A stretch of 64,000 nt of DNA from Corynebacterium sp. KPL1814 (GTDB lineage: Bacteria > Actinomycetota > Actinomycetes > Mycobacteriales > Mycobacteriaceae): positions 473,949 through 537,948 of the forward strand of contig NZ_KI515774.1 of assembly GCF_000478175.1 (NCBI RefSeq), in the 5' to 3' direction. Positions within the stretch are counted from its first letter, which is position 1, and every line of letters begins with the position of its first letter. Positions 39,970 through 49,748 of the stretch are shown one piece after another. Made by a program: the position numbers and the translations under genes. The notes under the pieces were generated by a model. The model did not search any database. It had not been told where the DNA came from and was given only the letters and a program-made list of their open reading frames with translations.

Positions 39970-39983
39970 CCGGCATAGTTTCT

Positions 39984-40022
39984 GTGCCCCAGTATTTCGA
40001 TGACCTCGGTATGCTGGGGCAC
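39984..40022 (+). ncRNA. Hairpin ending at the start codon of the next gene
   Basis: GTGCCCCAGTAT (39984-39995) pairs with ATGCTGGGGCAC (40011-40022), one G-T pair. The stem ends exactly one base before the ATG at 40023. No T-run follows, though TCGTTTTCAT comes 4 nt later. It may end rnj transcripts or hide the translation start. Confidence 0.6.
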
Positions 40023-40649
40023 ATGTCGTTTTCATCTTCCGAACGCGCCAAGATGGTCGCGCTTCTGCATCAGCTAGGTCCAGACGCCCCCACGCTGTGT
40101 GAGGGCTGGACCACGCGCGACTTAGTTGCCCACCTGTGGGTGCGCGAAAACCGTCCCGATGCCGCAGCGGGCATGTTCCTTTCGGTCCTGCAGCCCCACC
40201 TAGAAAAGGAATCCGCTAAGGTCGCCCGCCGCGATTTCGATGAGCTTGTCGATGCCTGGGGGAGGGGACCGGCAAAGTTCAACCCCGCACGTTTTCTCGA
40301 TGCCCAGCAAAATTTGGGCGAACATTTCATCCACCACGAGGATATCCGCCGCGCCAATGGCCAGACCGAACCCCGCGATTTTTCTGTGGCCGTGCAGAAG
40401 AAGCTGCACCGTTTTTTGAAGATCTGGGCCAAATTGAGCCTGCGTAAATCCACCCAGCCGGTGATCCTGCAGCCGGACGGGATGCAGCGCATCGTCGTGG
40501 CAGACAAGCACGGGGTAGCCGATCGCGGCGATCGCGTGGTCCGCGTAAGCGGAGAGGTTGGCGAACTCCTGCTGTGGGCGTACGGGCGCGATGTCGTGCA
40601 GGTCGCCATCAATGGCGACGAGTCAGCCATCAAGATGTCAACCCTGTAG
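40023..40649 (+). CDS. TIGR03085 family metal-binding / mycothiol-dependent enzyme-like protein
   Basis: A 208-aa DinB-like four-helix protein. The start MSFSSSERAKMVALLHQLGPDAPTLCEGWTTRDLVAHLWVRENRPDAA (recognisable blocks LCEGWTTRDLVAHL and ENRPDAA) and the FIHHEDIRRA motif match the family related to mycothiol-dependent maleylpyruvate isomerase. His residues in these blocks would bind metal. ATG 40023 is chosen over upstream in-frame ATGs that lie in the hairpin. Exact reaction unknown. Confidence 0.82.
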   Translation: MSFSSSERAKMVALLHQLGPDAPTLCEGWTTRDLVAHLWVRENRPDAAAGMFLSVLQPHLEKESAKVARRDFDELVDAWGRGPAKFNPARFLDAQQNLGEHFIHHEDIRRANGQTEPRDFSVAVQKKLHRFLKIWAKLSLRKSTQPVILQPDGMQRIVVADKHGVADRGDRVVRVSGEVGELLLWAYGRDVVQVAINGDESAIKMSTL

Positions 40650-40780
40650 GCTAGAAAAAGCCGCTTTTGTGGCCCGTGCTGCACCTTTTTAGCCCGAACT
40701 CGGGACATTTCTCGGTTAACTAGCTCTGCCACGCGTGTGGCGTATGTGATTTGTGGGGTTTTCCGGTTAAGGTAAATGAC

Positions 40781-43700
40781 ATGTCTGTCAAAAATGCCTC
40801 CTCTCGCGGATCGCGCCGGAACCAGACGCGAGCATCAAAAAGCGCGCCTGGCCGGAAAGCGAACCGGTCGCGGCCGTCTGGCCGCAGCCAGTCCAGCGCC
40901 GGTGTGCCAGAGACGCTGGAGATGACCTCGTCTGGGCGCGCGGCAGGAACGACGCAAGAGCGTACGGGGAGCGCATTTCGGGCCGTCGGCAAGGGGCTTG
41001 GCTCTGCATTTGGTGCCACCGCGCGCGGAATGGGCAATGTTGCCCGCGGCCTAGGCAATGGCCTTGCAGGCCTGAAGCCGAGCCAGGATGTAACTGCTGA
41101 CGGCACGGAGGATTTCGAGAGAACAAGGGAGCCACAGGAAATTTCTGATAGCGCCGGGAAAAAGAAGAAAAGTAAGGTAACTCGCGCGCGCGATATCGCA
41201 GCAGAGGAGGAAGCACAGGCTGCCGAGGAGGCAGCGGCTTCCTCGCAGGGCGGGTTGCGAGTCAAGAATCCGGATGCGGTTGCCCTAGTGCTCATCGGCG
41301 TAGCCATCGTCCTCGCCGCCACCGTATGGTTTGGGGTCGCCGGCCAGGTGGGCGTCTGGGTAGGAAACCTGGTGCGCTACGTCATCGGCGCCGGCGCGTG
41401 GGTGCTTCCCATTGCACTCGTCGCGCTGGCCATTTCGCTCATGATGGAAATGGATGGTCCATCCGGGCGCATCAATCCGCGCATTGCGGGTGGCACGTCG
41501 ATCATCGTGCTGGCGATGCTGAGCCTCATCCACATCTTTGCCGGTAATCCGCCGCTCGGCTTTACCACCGATACAGCGGGCGGGGCCGGCGGTGTCGTCG
41601 GCTTTGCAATCGGCGGGATTCTGGATGCCGCGTTTACCTCGTATGTTGCGGTGCCGCTGCTCTTCCTTGTCATCATTTACGGCGCGCTGCTGGTTACGGG
41701 AATCACCATCCGCGAGGCCTACGAGCTCGTGGCGGATTCGCTGCGCTCGGCCTTGTCCCGCTTTGGCGGCAGCGAGGCGGACTACGACGATGCCGACGAA
41801 GACGATCTTTACGGCCACGTATCTGGCGATATCGACGATATTGCGCACGGCCGCGAGCGATCCGAGCGTCCTGCGCCGAAACGTCGCCGCCCGTCCACCC
41901 CGCGCAAGACCGGTAGCTCCTATCCGGTGGAGCCGCTTGCCGATGCCCCCGCAGACGACCACACCGTCGCCTTCAACACCCCGGTCCGTGCGGGTTATGA
42001 GCCGGTGGACCGCAGTGACGAAGAACTGGGCTACGGCACGGACTCCCGCATGGGGGATACCGATGCCTTCCCAGCAGTAGACGATGCTGATTACGCAGAC
42101 GACGGGGAATCCACCCAATCGGCGCTGCCAGAAAGCGAGCCCACCCGCGTCTTGGGTTCTGCCACTGGCGGGGCTTCTGCCGGTCGCAACGCGGGTAATG
42201 TAGCTTCGCGTGCTGGTCGCGCCGCGGGTGCCGCTGGTGCTGCTGCATCCGGGGCGGCCGGCGCTGTTGGTGCTGCTGGTGCCGCTGGCAAGGCCAAGGG
42301 CGCTGCAGCCGGTGCCGCTGCCGCAGGTGCTGCTGGAGCCGCCGCGGGCGCGGCAGCCGCAGGTGCTGCCAAGGCCGGATCCGATGCCGTGTCTTCGGCG
42401 CACGAGGAGGCTCGGCGCCTGTTCCGTGAGCGCTCTGGTCGCGATGCCGCCACCGGCGCACAGGTAGAATCCGCCGCGGCGGAGCAGCCTGCCGCGCAAC
42501 CCCAAGCGCCCGCCCCAGCGCAGTTTGGCAACGACAACTATGCGGTGCCCTCTACCGATCTCCTAACCCCTGGCACGCCTGCGAAGGAACGCACCGAGAT
42601 CAATGACCGCATCATTGAGGCCATTACTGATGTCTTCGAAGAGTTCAACGTCAATGCTCAGGTAACGGGCTTTAGCCGTGGCCCCACGGTAACCCGCTAT
42701 GAGATTGAACTTGGACCAGGCGTGAAGGTCTCAAAGATTACGAACCTGCAGTCCAACCTGGCCTATGCCGTAGCGACCGATAACCTGCGTTTGCTTACGC
42801 CGATTCCAGGCAAGTCCGCGGTGGGCATTGAGGTGCCTAACCCGGACCGCGAAATGGTTCACCTGCGTGAGGTCTTGGACGCGCCTAGCATGACTTCGTC
42901 CCCGGATCCAATGTTGATTGGCCTGGGCAAGGACATCGAGGGTGAATACACGTCCTTTTCCGTGCAGAAGATGCCGCACTTGCTGGTTGCCGGTGCCACC
43001 GGTTCCGGTAAGTCTGCATTCGTGAACTCCATGCTGGTTTCGCTGCTGACCCGCGCCACCCCGGAGCAGGTGCGCCTGATCCTCGTCGATCCAAAGATGG
43101 TCGAGCTCACGCCGTATGAAGGCATCCCGCACCTGATTACGCCCATCATTACTCAGCCGAAAAAGGCCGCTGCGGCCCTCCAGTGGCTAGTGGAAGAGAT
43201 GGAGCAGCGCTACATGGATATGAAGGCCGCGCGCGTGCGCAAGATCGAGGACTATAACCGCAAGGTAGTCTCCGGCGAGTACCAGGCACCGGCCGGTTCC
43301 GAGCGCGAGGTTCGTCCTTATCCTTATATCGTCTGCGTCGTAGACGAGCTGGCGGATTTGATGATGACCGCCCCGAAGGAAATCGAGGACTCCATCGTCC
43401 GCATCACCCAGAAGGCCCGCGCTGCCGGCATCCACTTGGTGCTTGCTACCCAGCGCCCGTCCGTCGATGTGGTCACCGGTCTGATCAAAACCAACGTGCC
43501 TTCCCGCTTGGCGTTTGCCACCTCGTCCTTGACCGACTCCCGCGTCATCTTGGACCAAGGCGGTGCGGAAAAGCTCATCGGCATGGGCGATGGCCTATTC
43601 ATTCCGCAGGGCAAGCGCCCAGTGCGAATGCAGGGTGCATTCGTTTCCGATGACGAGGTCATGGATGTCGTCGAAGCCGCCAAGTCCCAGGCTGCCCCGA

Positions 43701-44164
43701 ACTACACCGAGGGCGTGACCGAGGAAAAGCAGTCCGAGGCGAAGAAGGAAATCGACGATGACATCGGCAAGGACATGGATGACCTCCTCGAGGCCGTCGA
43801 ACTTGTGGTGACCGCCCAGTTGGGCTCCACCTCAATGCTGCAGCGCAAGCTGCGCATCGGCTTTGCCAAGGCGGGCCGCCTGATGGATCTGATGGAATCG
43901 CGCGGTGTCGTGGGGCCATCGGAAGGCTCCAAGGCCCGCGAGGTGCTGGTCAAACCGGAAGAGCTCGATACCATCCTGTGGATGATTAAAGGCGCCGATC
44001 CTGCCGATGCCCCCAAAGAAATCCAGGACGAGATGAACCAAGAAGAAGCAGACGGTGATGCGGGCGATTCCGCAGAGTCTGCTACTTCCGATGCCCCCGA
44101 TGCGCCCAATTCCGATACGCGGACGGTGCAAGCAACCTATAACCCATCGTCTGGAGCATTCTAA
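40781..44164 (+). CDS. ftsK: DNA translocase FtsK/SpoIIIE
   Basis: Septum-located DNA pump for chromosome segregation; 1127 aa. The N-terminal ~165 residues are basic and disordered. Four membrane segments lie at about 166-187, 190-222, 233-251 and 263-303. A long linker (about 320-600) is acidic, then strongly Ala/Gly-rich. The motor has Walker A GATGSGKS at 738-745 and Walker [13 protein letters not shown]. The C-terminal winged-helix gamma domain ([21 protein letters not shown]) reads orientation sequences. The ATG at 40781 has AAGGT upstream; an alternative start at 40751 lacks support. Confidence 0.96.
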   Translation: MSVKNASSRGSRRNQTRASKSAPGRKANRSRPSGRSQSSAGVPETLEMTSSGRAAGTTQERTGSAFRAVGKGLGSAFGATARGMGNVARGLGNGLAGLKPSQDVTADGTEDFERTREPQEISDSAGKKKKSKVTRARDIAAEEEAQAAEEAAASSQGGLRVKNPDAVALVLIGVAIVLAATVWFGVAGQVGVWVGNLVRYVIGAGAWVLPIALVALAISLMMEMDGPSGRINPRIAGGTSIIVLAMLSLIHIFAGNPPLGFTTDTAGGAGGVVGFAIGGILDAAFTSYVAVPLLFLVIIYGALLVTGITIREAYELVADSLRSALSRFGGSEADYDDADEDDLYGHVSGDIDDIAHGRERSERPAPKRRRPSTPRKTGSSYPVEPLADAPADDHTVAFNTPVRAGYEPVDRSDEELGYGTDSRMGDTDAFPAVDDADYADDGESTQSALPESEPTRVLGSATGGASAGRNAGNVASRAGRAAGAAGAAASGAAGAVGAAGAAGKAKGAAAGAAAAGAAGAAAGAAAAGAAKAGSDAVSSAHEEARRLFRERSGRDAATGAQVESAAAEQPAAQPQAPAPAQFGNDNYAVPSTDLLTPGTPAKERTEINDRIIEAITDVFEEFNVNAQVTGFSRGPTVTRYEIELGPGVKVSKITNLQSNLAYAVATDNLRLLTPIPGKSAVGIEVPNPDREMVHLREVLDAPSMTSSPDPMLIGLGKDIEGEYTSFSVQKMPHLLVAGATGSGKSAFVNSMLVSLLTRATPEQVRLILVDPKMVELTPYEGIPHLITPIITQPKKAAAALQWLVEEMEQRYMDMKAARVRKIEDYNRKVVSGEYQAPAGSEREVRPYPYIVCVVDELADLMMTAPKEIEDSIVRITQKARAAGIHLVLATQRPSVDVVTGLIKTNVPSRLAFATSSLTDSRVILDQGGAEKLIGMGDGLFIPQGKRPVRMQGAFVSDDEVMDVVEAAKSQAAPNYTEGVTEEKQSEAKKEIDDDIGKDMDDLLEAVELVVTAQLGSTSMLQRKLRIGFAKAGRLMDLMESRGVVGPSEGSKAREVLVKPEELDTILWMIKGADPADAPKEIQDEMNQEEADGDAGDSAESATSDAPDAPNSDTRTVQATYNPSSGAF

Positions 44165-44182
44165 GTAGTGTAAGATAGTTAC

Positions 44183-44325
44183 GGTCTTGGAGGGGAGTAC
44201 CCCACATTCGGCATAGATCGTCAACACGGTAGCCTGGCGCTCCCGGTCGTGTCGGCCTAGCGAGGGATAGCCGCTGGGCGGGGGAGACCTCCGGTCACTT
44301 TCTTAAAGTAAATTCGACCGGAGGG
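44183..44325 (+). promoter_or_regulatory. yybP-ykoY (manganese) riboswitch with RBS-sequestering expression platform
   Basis: The conserved GGGGAGTA loop is at 44192-44199, CGTCAACA at 44219-44226, and the closing GGGGGAGACCT near 44280-44290. P1 is GGTCT (44183-44187) with AGACC (44285-44289). Downstream, CCTCCGGTC (44288-44296) can pair with GACCGGAGG (44316-44324), which contains the terC ribosome site. The CC at 44288-44289 is shared by both pairings, so P1 formation competes with sequestration. This fits a translational ON switch when Mn2+ is bound. Confidence 0.88.
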
Positions 44326-44333
44326 ATCTCGCG

Positions 44334-45455
44334 ATGAACGTTCCATTGTGGGTGTGGCTGGTCACCGGTGCGGTGATTCTAGCCTTTTTTATATTCGACT
44401 TTTATTCTCACGTGCGCAGTCCACATGAGCCCACCTTGAAAGAGTCGGGCCTGTGGACCCTTTTCTATATCGCTGTCGCTGTAGTTTTTGGCGGCGTCGT
44501 TTGGGCCGTGTGGGGCCATGAGCACGGCATCCAATTCTTTACCGGCTATGTCACCGAGCAAGCGCTGTCTGTGGATAACCTTTTCGTATTCGCGCTTATC
44601 ATGGGCTCCTTTAAAATCCCGCGCAAATATCAGCAGAAGGTGCTGCTCATCGGTATCATCATTGCCCTCGTTTTTCGCTTGGTATTCATCTTGCTGGGCG
44701 CGGCGGTTATCGCGGCGTGGTCCGATATCTTCTACCTCTTCGCCATCTTCTTGCTGTATACCGCCATCAAGTTGGTCATTGATGAGATTCGGGACGCCCC
44801 GGAGACCAACCCGAACGATATGGCCATCATCAAGCTCGTACGCAAGGCCGTAGACGTTACCCCGCAGTACCACGGGGATAAGCTCACCCATCGCATGGAT
44901 GATGGCTCAAAGAAGGGCAAGTTTGCCTTTACGCCGCTATTTGTGGCGCTGGTGTCCATTGGGCTTATCGATGTCATGTTTGCCTTCGATTCCATTCCAG
45001 CAATCTACGGCATTACCTCAGAGGCGTTTTTGGTCTTTACCACCAACGCATTCGCACTGATGGGCCTGCGCCAAATGTACTTTCTTATCGATGGCCTCTT
45101 GGACCGCCTCGTCTACCTGCCCTACGGCCTGGGCATCATCCTGGGCTTCATCGGTGTCAAGCTGCTTTTCCACGCATTGCACGAGAATAACCTGCCGTTT
45201 ATCAATGGCGGCGACAATATCGAATCCGTGCCGGAAATCTCCACCATCGGCTCGCTGGTGGTCATCGTTGGAGTCCTGGTCATCACGGTTCTTGCATCGG
45301 TTATTAAGAACATGCGCGATAAGCCCCAAGGCGTAGTGGCCGTATCCCACAATCACTACGACTGGGATGAGGAAGGAAATAAAATCGTGCGCAATACCCG
45401 CGGCGATTACTTGGGCAGGGCCGAGGATCTGTCCAAGGAAGACCTACCCAACTAG
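44334..45455 (+). CDS. TerC family integral membrane protein, probable Mn2+ exporter
   Basis: A 373-aa protein with about eight to nine membrane helices. The conserved acidic sites EQALSVDNLFVFALI and DVMFAFDSIPAIYGIT are the metal-binding signature of TerC/Alx proteins, which export manganese. Translation is apparently under the riboswitch just upstream (ribosome site GGAGGG, 9 nt before the ATG). The soluble tail after the last helix is charged. It is convergent with the yciI-like gene, 4 nt away. Confidence 0.93.
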   Translation: MNVPLWVWLVTGAVILAFFIFDFYSHVRSPHEPTLKESGLWTLFYIAVAVVFGGVVWAVWGHEHGIQFFTGYVTEQALSVDNLFVFALIMGSFKIPRKYQQKVLLIGIIIALVFRLVFILLGAAVIAAWSDIFYLFAIFLLYTAIKLVIDEIRDAPETNPNDMAIIKLVRKAVDVTPQYHGDKLTHRMDDGSKKGKFAFTPLFVALVSIGLIDVMFAFDSIPAIYGITSEAFLVFTTNAFALMGLRQMYFLIDGLLDRLVYLPYGLGIILGFIGVKLLFHALHENNLPFINGGDNIESVPEISTIGSLVVIVGVLVITVLASVIKNMRDKPQGVVAVSHNHYDWDEEGNKIVRNTRGDYLGRAEDLSKEDLPN

Positions 45456-45459
45456 GGAC

Positions 45460-45750
45460 CTAAAAGCGGGCCTTGACCGGATTCCACTCGCGGAAGCTTC
45501 GGCCCCGGAGGCAGCCTTGTTGATAGAAGGGGTCGTCGTTCATTAGCTGGATGACATCGGCAACCTGGGTGTCATCACCGTCAAAGCGCACAACGATGAG
45601 CGCGCCTCCCTGGGAATCCGTTAACGGTCCGGAGGCCACGATGGTGCCCTCATCAAATAGCTTCCCGGTGAACTCGCGGTGGGCGGGGCGCACTTTCGCT
45701 ATCTCGGGGTTGGCCGGGTTGTAGTCATAACTCACTGCAAAATACTTCAT
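45460..45750 (-). CDS. YciI family protein
   Basis: A 96-aa small alpha/beta (ferredoxin-like) protein. MKYFAVSYDYNP at the start, RPAHREFTGKLFDEGTIVASGPL, and NDDPFYQQGC are the family landmarks, with the conserved His/Asp pair. Start at 45750; the frame upstream to 45837 runs into the pgsA promoter. Function not established. Confidence 0.85.
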   Translation of the reverse strand: MKYFAVSYDYNPANPEIAKVRPAHREFTGKLFDEGTIVASGPLTDSQGGALIVVRFDGDDTQVADVIQLMNDDPFYQQGCLRGRSFREWNPVKARF

Positions 45751-45805
45751 ACCGGCCAGTATAAAATCTCGGGGGAGTGTGCCGCGAGACCAGAACCCAA
45801 GCAGG

Positions 45806-45811
45806 TAGTAT
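45806..45811 (+). promoter_or_regulatory. -10 element (TAGTAT) of pgsA
   Basis: TAGTAT is followed by 7 nt and the GTG at 45819. This supports the GTG rather than the ATG at 45810, which overlaps the -10 box. Confidence 0.5.
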
Positions 45812-45818
45812 GTATAGG

Positions 45819-46394
45819 GTGAATCAACCCGGAGCACAGTCAGCGCAGTCCTCGGATGTGAATCCGCAGGTCTCTAATTGGAATCTGCCAAATATCCTTA
45901 CCTGCCTGCGTATCGTTTTCATTCCGGTCTTTGCATGGCTGGTCATCGGCGGCCACCAGTGGTGGTCTTTCGGCGTCTTCGCCGCATTAATGCTCACGGA
46001 TAAGCTCGATGGCGATATTGCCCGCGCTCGCGGATTGATTACTGATTTTGGCAAGATCGCCGACCCCATTGCTGATAAAGCGCTCATGACCACAGCGCTT
46101 GTCTGCCTCAATATTGTCGATCAGCTTTCGGTTTGGATCACCGTCATTATTCTGATCCGCGAATTCGGCATCACCATCTGGCGTATGGCCCTGCTGCGTC
46201 GCGGAAAGGTCGTCCCAGCCTCTAAAGGCGGTAAGCTAAAGACCGTCCTGCAGTCCTTCGCCGTGGGCCTATACTTGTGGCCGCTTCCTTCGTGGATGGA
46301 TATTCCTACCGACTTCATCATGTGGATGGCCGTCGTGGTTACGGTCGTTACCGGCGTGCAGTATCTCATCGATGGACAAAAGCAAAATAGCTAA
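45819..46394 (+). CDS. pgsA: CDP-diacylglycerol-glycerol-3-phosphate 3-phosphatidyltransferase
   Basis: Makes phosphatidylglycerophosphate, precursor of PG and cardiolipin; 191 aa membrane protein with about five to six helices. The CDP-alcohol transferase motif is complete: DKLDGDIARARG followed by GKIADPIAD. The start at GTG 45819 gives VNQPGAQ...; an ATG at 45810 adds three residues. Next gene cinA begins 5 nt after the stop, forming pgsA-cinA-clgR. Confidence 0.93.
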   Translation: MNQPGAQSAQSSDVNPQVSNWNLPNILTCLRIVFIPVFAWLVIGGHQWWSFGVFAALMLTDKLDGDIARARGLITDFGKIADPIADKALMTTALVCLNIVDQLSVWITVIILIREFGITIWRMALLRRGKVVPASKGGKLKTVLQSFAVGLYLWPLPSWMDIPTDFIMWMAVVVTVVTGVQYLIDGQKQNS

Positions 46395-46399
46395 ACGCG

Positions 46400-46915
46400 A
46401 TGACCTTCACAGAATCTGACCTCGTTGCCTTATTGACAGAGCGCCACGAGACCGTGGCTTTGTGTGAATCGCTGACTGCCGGCTTAGCCAGCGCGACCAT
46501 GGCTTCGGTACCAGGAGCATCTGCCGTATTGCGCGGCGGCCTTATCACCTATGCCACCGAGGTAAAATCCTACTTTCTAGACAAACCAGTCGCAGAGATC
46601 GAGCGCGTAGGCGTCGTATCTGGCGAAACCGCAGTCGATATGGCCCGCGCCGCTGCTGTGAAAACTGGGGCCGATTGGGGGATAGGGCTTACAGGTGTTG
46701 CAGGACCGGATAAACAAGAAGGAAAAGAACCCGGGACGGTATTTTTAGGAATCTATTCCGCTGACCGCGTAGCGCAGTCTTATTGCTTGCACGACTTGGG
46801 CACGGAACGCAATGAAATTAGAAGGGCCACGGTAGGAGCTGCGATCGACCAACTTGGTGCGATCATCAAAAATTTTCCTACCAGTGGGGAACAAATTTCA
46901 TCGAAGGAGCGTTAA
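46400..46915 (+). CDS. cinA: CinA C-terminal-domain nicotinamide-nucleotide amidohydrolase
   Basis: Deamidates NMN to NaMN in pyridine nucleotide recycling; 171 aa. It has the stand-alone CinA/PncC domain with VALCESLTAGLASATMASVPGAS-type start (ESLTAGL), GGLITYATEVK and GLTGVAGPD. The N-terminal MoaB-like domain of full CinA is absent, as usual here. It lies between pgsA and clgR, 8 nt from clgR. Confidence 0.92.
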   Translation: MTFTESDLVALLTERHETVALCESLTAGLASATMASVPGASAVLRGGLITYATEVKSYFLDKPVAEIERVGVVSGETAVDMARAAAVKTGADWGIGLTGVAGPDKQEGKEPGTVFLGIYSADRVAQSYCLHDLGTERNEIRRATVGAAIDQLGAIIKNFPTSGEQISSKER

Positions 46916-46923
46916 AACTTACG

Positions 46924-47301
46924 ATGAACATTTCTACAGCAGTCCTTGAACACTCGGCGCAGACTGCCGCGGAACCTGCGGCAGCGGCACCATCGGCGCC
47001 ACAACCTGCCCGCACCCCAGAGCCACTTCTGCGTGAAGCATTGGGTTTGACCCTGCGCGCATTCCGCGCGGATAAGTCAGTTACCCTGCGCGAATTGGCT
47101 AGCGTTGCCCGCGTGTCACCGGGCTACTTGTCGGAGCTCGAGCGGGGCCGCAAGGAAGTTTCTTCTGAGCTATTGGCCTCCGTGTGCCATGCGCTCGACG
47201 CGTCTGTATCGGACGTGCTGATCGAGGCTGCCGGCTATATGGCGCTGCCCTCGATGGATGAAGAGCTCGCGCATACCGCGCCGGCTGCTTCTGAGCTTTA
47301 A
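46924..47301 (+). CDS. clgR: XRE-family regulator ClgR
   Basis: Transcription activator of Clp protease and other proteostasis/envelope-stress genes; 125 aa. The helix-turn-helix (about 45-100) contains LRELASVARVSPGYLSELERGRKEVSSELL. The N-terminal 35 residues are Ala/Pro-rich. In related species ClgR is itself degraded by Clp, and here the C-terminus is short and ends in hydrophobic/small residues (PAASEL). Its neighbour pspA is a ClgR target in mycobacteria. AAGGAG precedes the ATG by 12 nt. Confidence 0.93.
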   Translation: MNISTAVLEHSAQTAAEPAAAAPSAPQPARTPEPLLREALGLTLRAFRADKSVTLRELASVARVSPGYLSELERGRKEVSSELLASVCHALDASVSDVLIEAAGYMALPSMDEELAHTAPAASEL

Positions 47302-47436
47302 CGCGTGCGCGACTCTTAAGAGAGAGTAGACGCGGTGGATACCTGCGATTAGTGGCGGCAGAGCCCTAGGCGTTGGGTTACTATGAACACGACAACGCGA
47401 CGCATTCCCACATTCCTTAGAAAGGTCTAGAGCATA

Positions 47437-48294
47437 ATGGCGAATCCATTTGTTAAGGGTTGGAAGTACCTCATGGCACTGTTCGATAATAAAATCGAAG
47501 AGAATGCCGATCCGAAAGTGCAGATTGAGCAGGCCATCGAAGATGCCCAACGTCAGCATCAAGAGCTTTCGCAGCAAGCTGCGGCGGTTATTGGCAATCA
47601 ACGCCAGCTGGAGATGCAACTTAACCGACGCCTAGCCGAGGTCGAAAAGCTGCAGGGCAATACCCGCCAGGCGCTGGAGCTTGCCGATAAGGCACGCGCC
47701 AATGGTGATGAGAGCAAGGCCGTGGAGTATGAGAACGCCGCCGAGGCCTTTGCCGCTCAGTTGGTGACTGCAGAAGAGTCTGTAGAGGACACGAAGAAGC
47801 TCCATGACCAGGCATTGCAACAGGCTGAGCAGGCAAAGCGCGCTGTAGAACGTAATAATGCTGCCCTGCGCCAAAAGGTTGACGAGCGTTCGAAGCTGCT
47901 ATCGCAGCTGGAGCAGGCAAAGATGCAGGAAAAGGTTTCCGAGTCTTTGAACTCCATGAACGAGCTATCGGCCGGCGGAAACACGCCTTCGCTTGATTCC
48001 GTGCGCGATAAAATCGAGCGCCGTTACTCCAAGGCTCTGGGGCAGGCGGAATTGGCGGAAAACTCCGTCGAAAACCGGATGGCTGAGGTGCAGCAGGCAG
48101 GCGTTCAGATGGCCGGCCATTCTCGCTTGGAGCAAATCCGTAGTGAGATGAACTCGACGAAGTCGGTGGAAGGAAACCGAACTGAGGCCATCGAGGGAAA
48201 TAAGGGCTCTGGCTCCGCTGCGGATCAGGCCGCACAGCCGACGTCGAATGACGATGCAGTCCAGGCCCGTCTGCGCGAGCTGCGCGGAGAGTAA
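47437..48294 (+). CDS. pspA: PspA/IM30 family envelope-stress protein
   Basis: Membrane-surface coiled-coil protein that stabilises damaged membranes; 285 aa. [37 protein letters not shown] (here recognisable as [16 protein letters not shown] and [13 protein letters not shown]) forms the amphipathic N-terminal helix and start of a coiled coil that reaches about residue 220. The tail is Ser/Gly/Asn-rich. No PspBC partners are adjacent. 135 bp separate it from clgR, so it probably has its own promoter. Confidence 0.92.
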   Translation: MANPFVKGWKYLMALFDNKIEENADPKVQIEQAIEDAQRQHQELSQQAAAVIGNQRQLEMQLNRRLAEVEKLQGNTRQALELADKARANGDESKAVEYENAAEAFAAQLVTAEESVEDTKKLHDQALQQAEQAKRAVERNNAALRQKVDERSKLLSQLEQAKMQEKVSESLNSMNELSAGGNTPSLDSVRDKIERRYSKALGQAELAENSVENRMAEVQQAGVQMAGHSRLEQIRSEMNSTKSVEGNRTEAIEGNKGSGSAADQAAQPTSNDDAVQARLRELRGE

Positions 48295-48330
48295 CACCCT
48301 GATTCCGCGTTCGTCGTCATAGCACTAACC

Positions 48331-48394
48331 GCACAATAGCCTTCGATCCTTCCTTATCCGCTCTGAGCGGTGGGGAAGGCGGAGGCTTTTGTGC
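48331..48394. terminator. Large bulged hairpin between pspA and bioN
   Basis: Stacked pairings GCAC/GTGC, AGCCT/AGGCT, CCTTCC/GGAAGG and CCGCT/AGCGG fold 48331-48394 into one long stem with a CTG loop. A TTTT lies in the outer part. Position between convergent genes suggests a bidirectional terminator. Confidence 0.7.
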
Positions 48395-48419
48395 TAGTCG
48401 GGCAAATGCCTTAGTTGAC

Positions 48420-49043
48420 TTAGTCGCCGACGCCGCGGGCTTGGAGGGCTTCGCCAATAGCCTGAGCGCGTCGGATGGAGCGGATGATGACGGGTGTGAC
48501 AAACGCCGAGGGGGAGAACCCAGCCCCGCGCGCCTTCCGGGCATCGAGAACCTCATAGACCGTTTCGAACATGAGGGGGATGAGGCGGATTGTCAGGGAC
48601 ATCGCCAAGCTGATGTTTTCTACTGGGACGCCGAAACGATTTAGCGGCTGGAGGGATTCTTCCAGGGATTCCATGATCGCGTCGACCGTCGAGGTAAGCG
48701 TTAATAAGAAGGCCAGGATCATGGCGGCCAAGATGTTGAGGAACATCACGGCGGCGTAGTCAAAGTCCTTCGCCCACCACTGGAATCCAGCTAGGGGAAT
48801 GAGGATGATTAGGGGCGGCCAGAGTTGGCTCCAGGCAATCCGTGGGGGAATGCGGGCGATGATGTACGTCAATGCCGCAGCGATCACCGCACCGCCAGCC
48901 CACGGCAAAGAGTTGAAAAAGATGTTGGTAACCAGGATGAATACCAGCAGTATGAGTATCTTCCAGCTCGGTTTCATCCGGTGGATTACCGTCGTGCCCG
49001 GAACGTACACGGAAAGCGGAATATTGGTTCTGCGTCGAGTCAT
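48420..49043 (-). CDS. bioN: Biotin ECF transporter T-component BioN
   Basis: Transmembrane energy-coupling subunit, 207 aa, CbiQ-type. Five to six hydrophobic helices are followed by the Ala-Arg-Gly couplers, visible as LDARKARGAGF and ALQARGVGD (the ARG motifs that bind the ATPase). It is the last gene of bioYMN, 12 nt after bioM. Confidence 0.92.
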   Translation of the reverse strand: MTRRRTNIPLSVYVPGTTVIHRMKPSWKILILLVFILVTNIFFNSLPWAGGAVIAAALTYIIARIPPRIAWSQLWPPLIILIPLAGFQWWAKDFDYAAVMFLNILAAMILAFLLTLTSTVDAIMESLEESLQPLNRFGVPVENISLAMSLTIRLIPLMFETVYEVLDARKARGAGFSPSAFVTPVIIRSIRRAQAIGEALQARGVGD

Positions 49044-49055
49044 TGGTTGGGCTTT

Positions 49056-49748
49056 CTAGAGCGGACGCTGTGCCATGAGGTCTCGGTAAAAATTGATGAC
49101 CTCCTGGGGAGCGCCATCGGCGGCAACCTCGTGGTCATCGATGCAAATGACGCGATCGAAGTCCAAAAGAAATTCCAGATCGTGAGTAACCACGATGAGC
49201 TGCTGGTCGAGCTGTGCGAACTCGCGCTTTATGCGGTCACGATTGCGGAGGTCAAGCAGCGTCGTTGGCTCATCTGCGATGATGAGCACTGGGTCGATGA
49301 CCAGCACGGCGGCCAGGGCGAGCAATTGTTTCTGTCCACCAGATAGGGTGTGAGGGGAGCGCTCGGCAAAGTCTAGAAGCCCGAACCGCTCTAGGGCGGC
49401 GTCGACTCGCGCAGTGCGCTCGGTCTTAGGCAGCTTGAAACGGCGCAGGGAAAAAGCGATGTCATCGCGCACGTTGGGCATGACAATCTGATTTTCGGCA
49501 TCAGAAAATACGAACCCCACCTTTTCGCGCACCTTTTTGCCCTGTTCGCTGGGATTTATGCCGTCGACGGTTACGGTGCCCGCAGTGGGCTCACCCAGGC
49601 CATTGATAAGCCGGGTCAGCGTGGACTTTCCGCCGCCATTTTGACCGATGACGCCGATCCGCTGCTCGCTTAAAGTCAGGTTGATGTCATCAAGGACCAC
49701 CGTCTCATCGAAAGCTACCGTTACCGAGGAAAAGTCGATGGTGGGCAC
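49056..49748 (-). CDS. bioM: Biotin ECF transporter ATPase BioM
   Basis: A-component of the importer, 230 aa. Walker A is GQNGGGKST, the signature is LSGGQKQLLALA, Walker B is VLIIADEPTTLLD, and the H-loop is VTHDLE. The GTG start overlaps the bioY stop by one base (TAGTG), so they are translationally coupled. Confidence 0.94.
   Translation of the reverse strand: MPTIDFSSVTVAFDETVVLDDINLTLSEQRIGVIGQNGGGKSTLTRLINGLGEPTAGTVTVDGINPSEQGKKVREKVGFVFSDAENQIVMPNVRDDIAFSLRRFKLPKTERTARVDAALERFGLLDFAERSPHTLSGGQKQLLALAAVLVIDPVLIIADEPTTLLDLRNRDRIKREFAQLDQQLIVVTHDLEFLLDFDRVICIDDHEVAADGAPQEVINFYRDLMAQRPL

Noticed and set aside
41285..42505. Minus-strand 406-codon frame within ftsK
   Set aside because: Shadow of the Ala/Gly-rich FtsK linker; composition explains the absence of stops.
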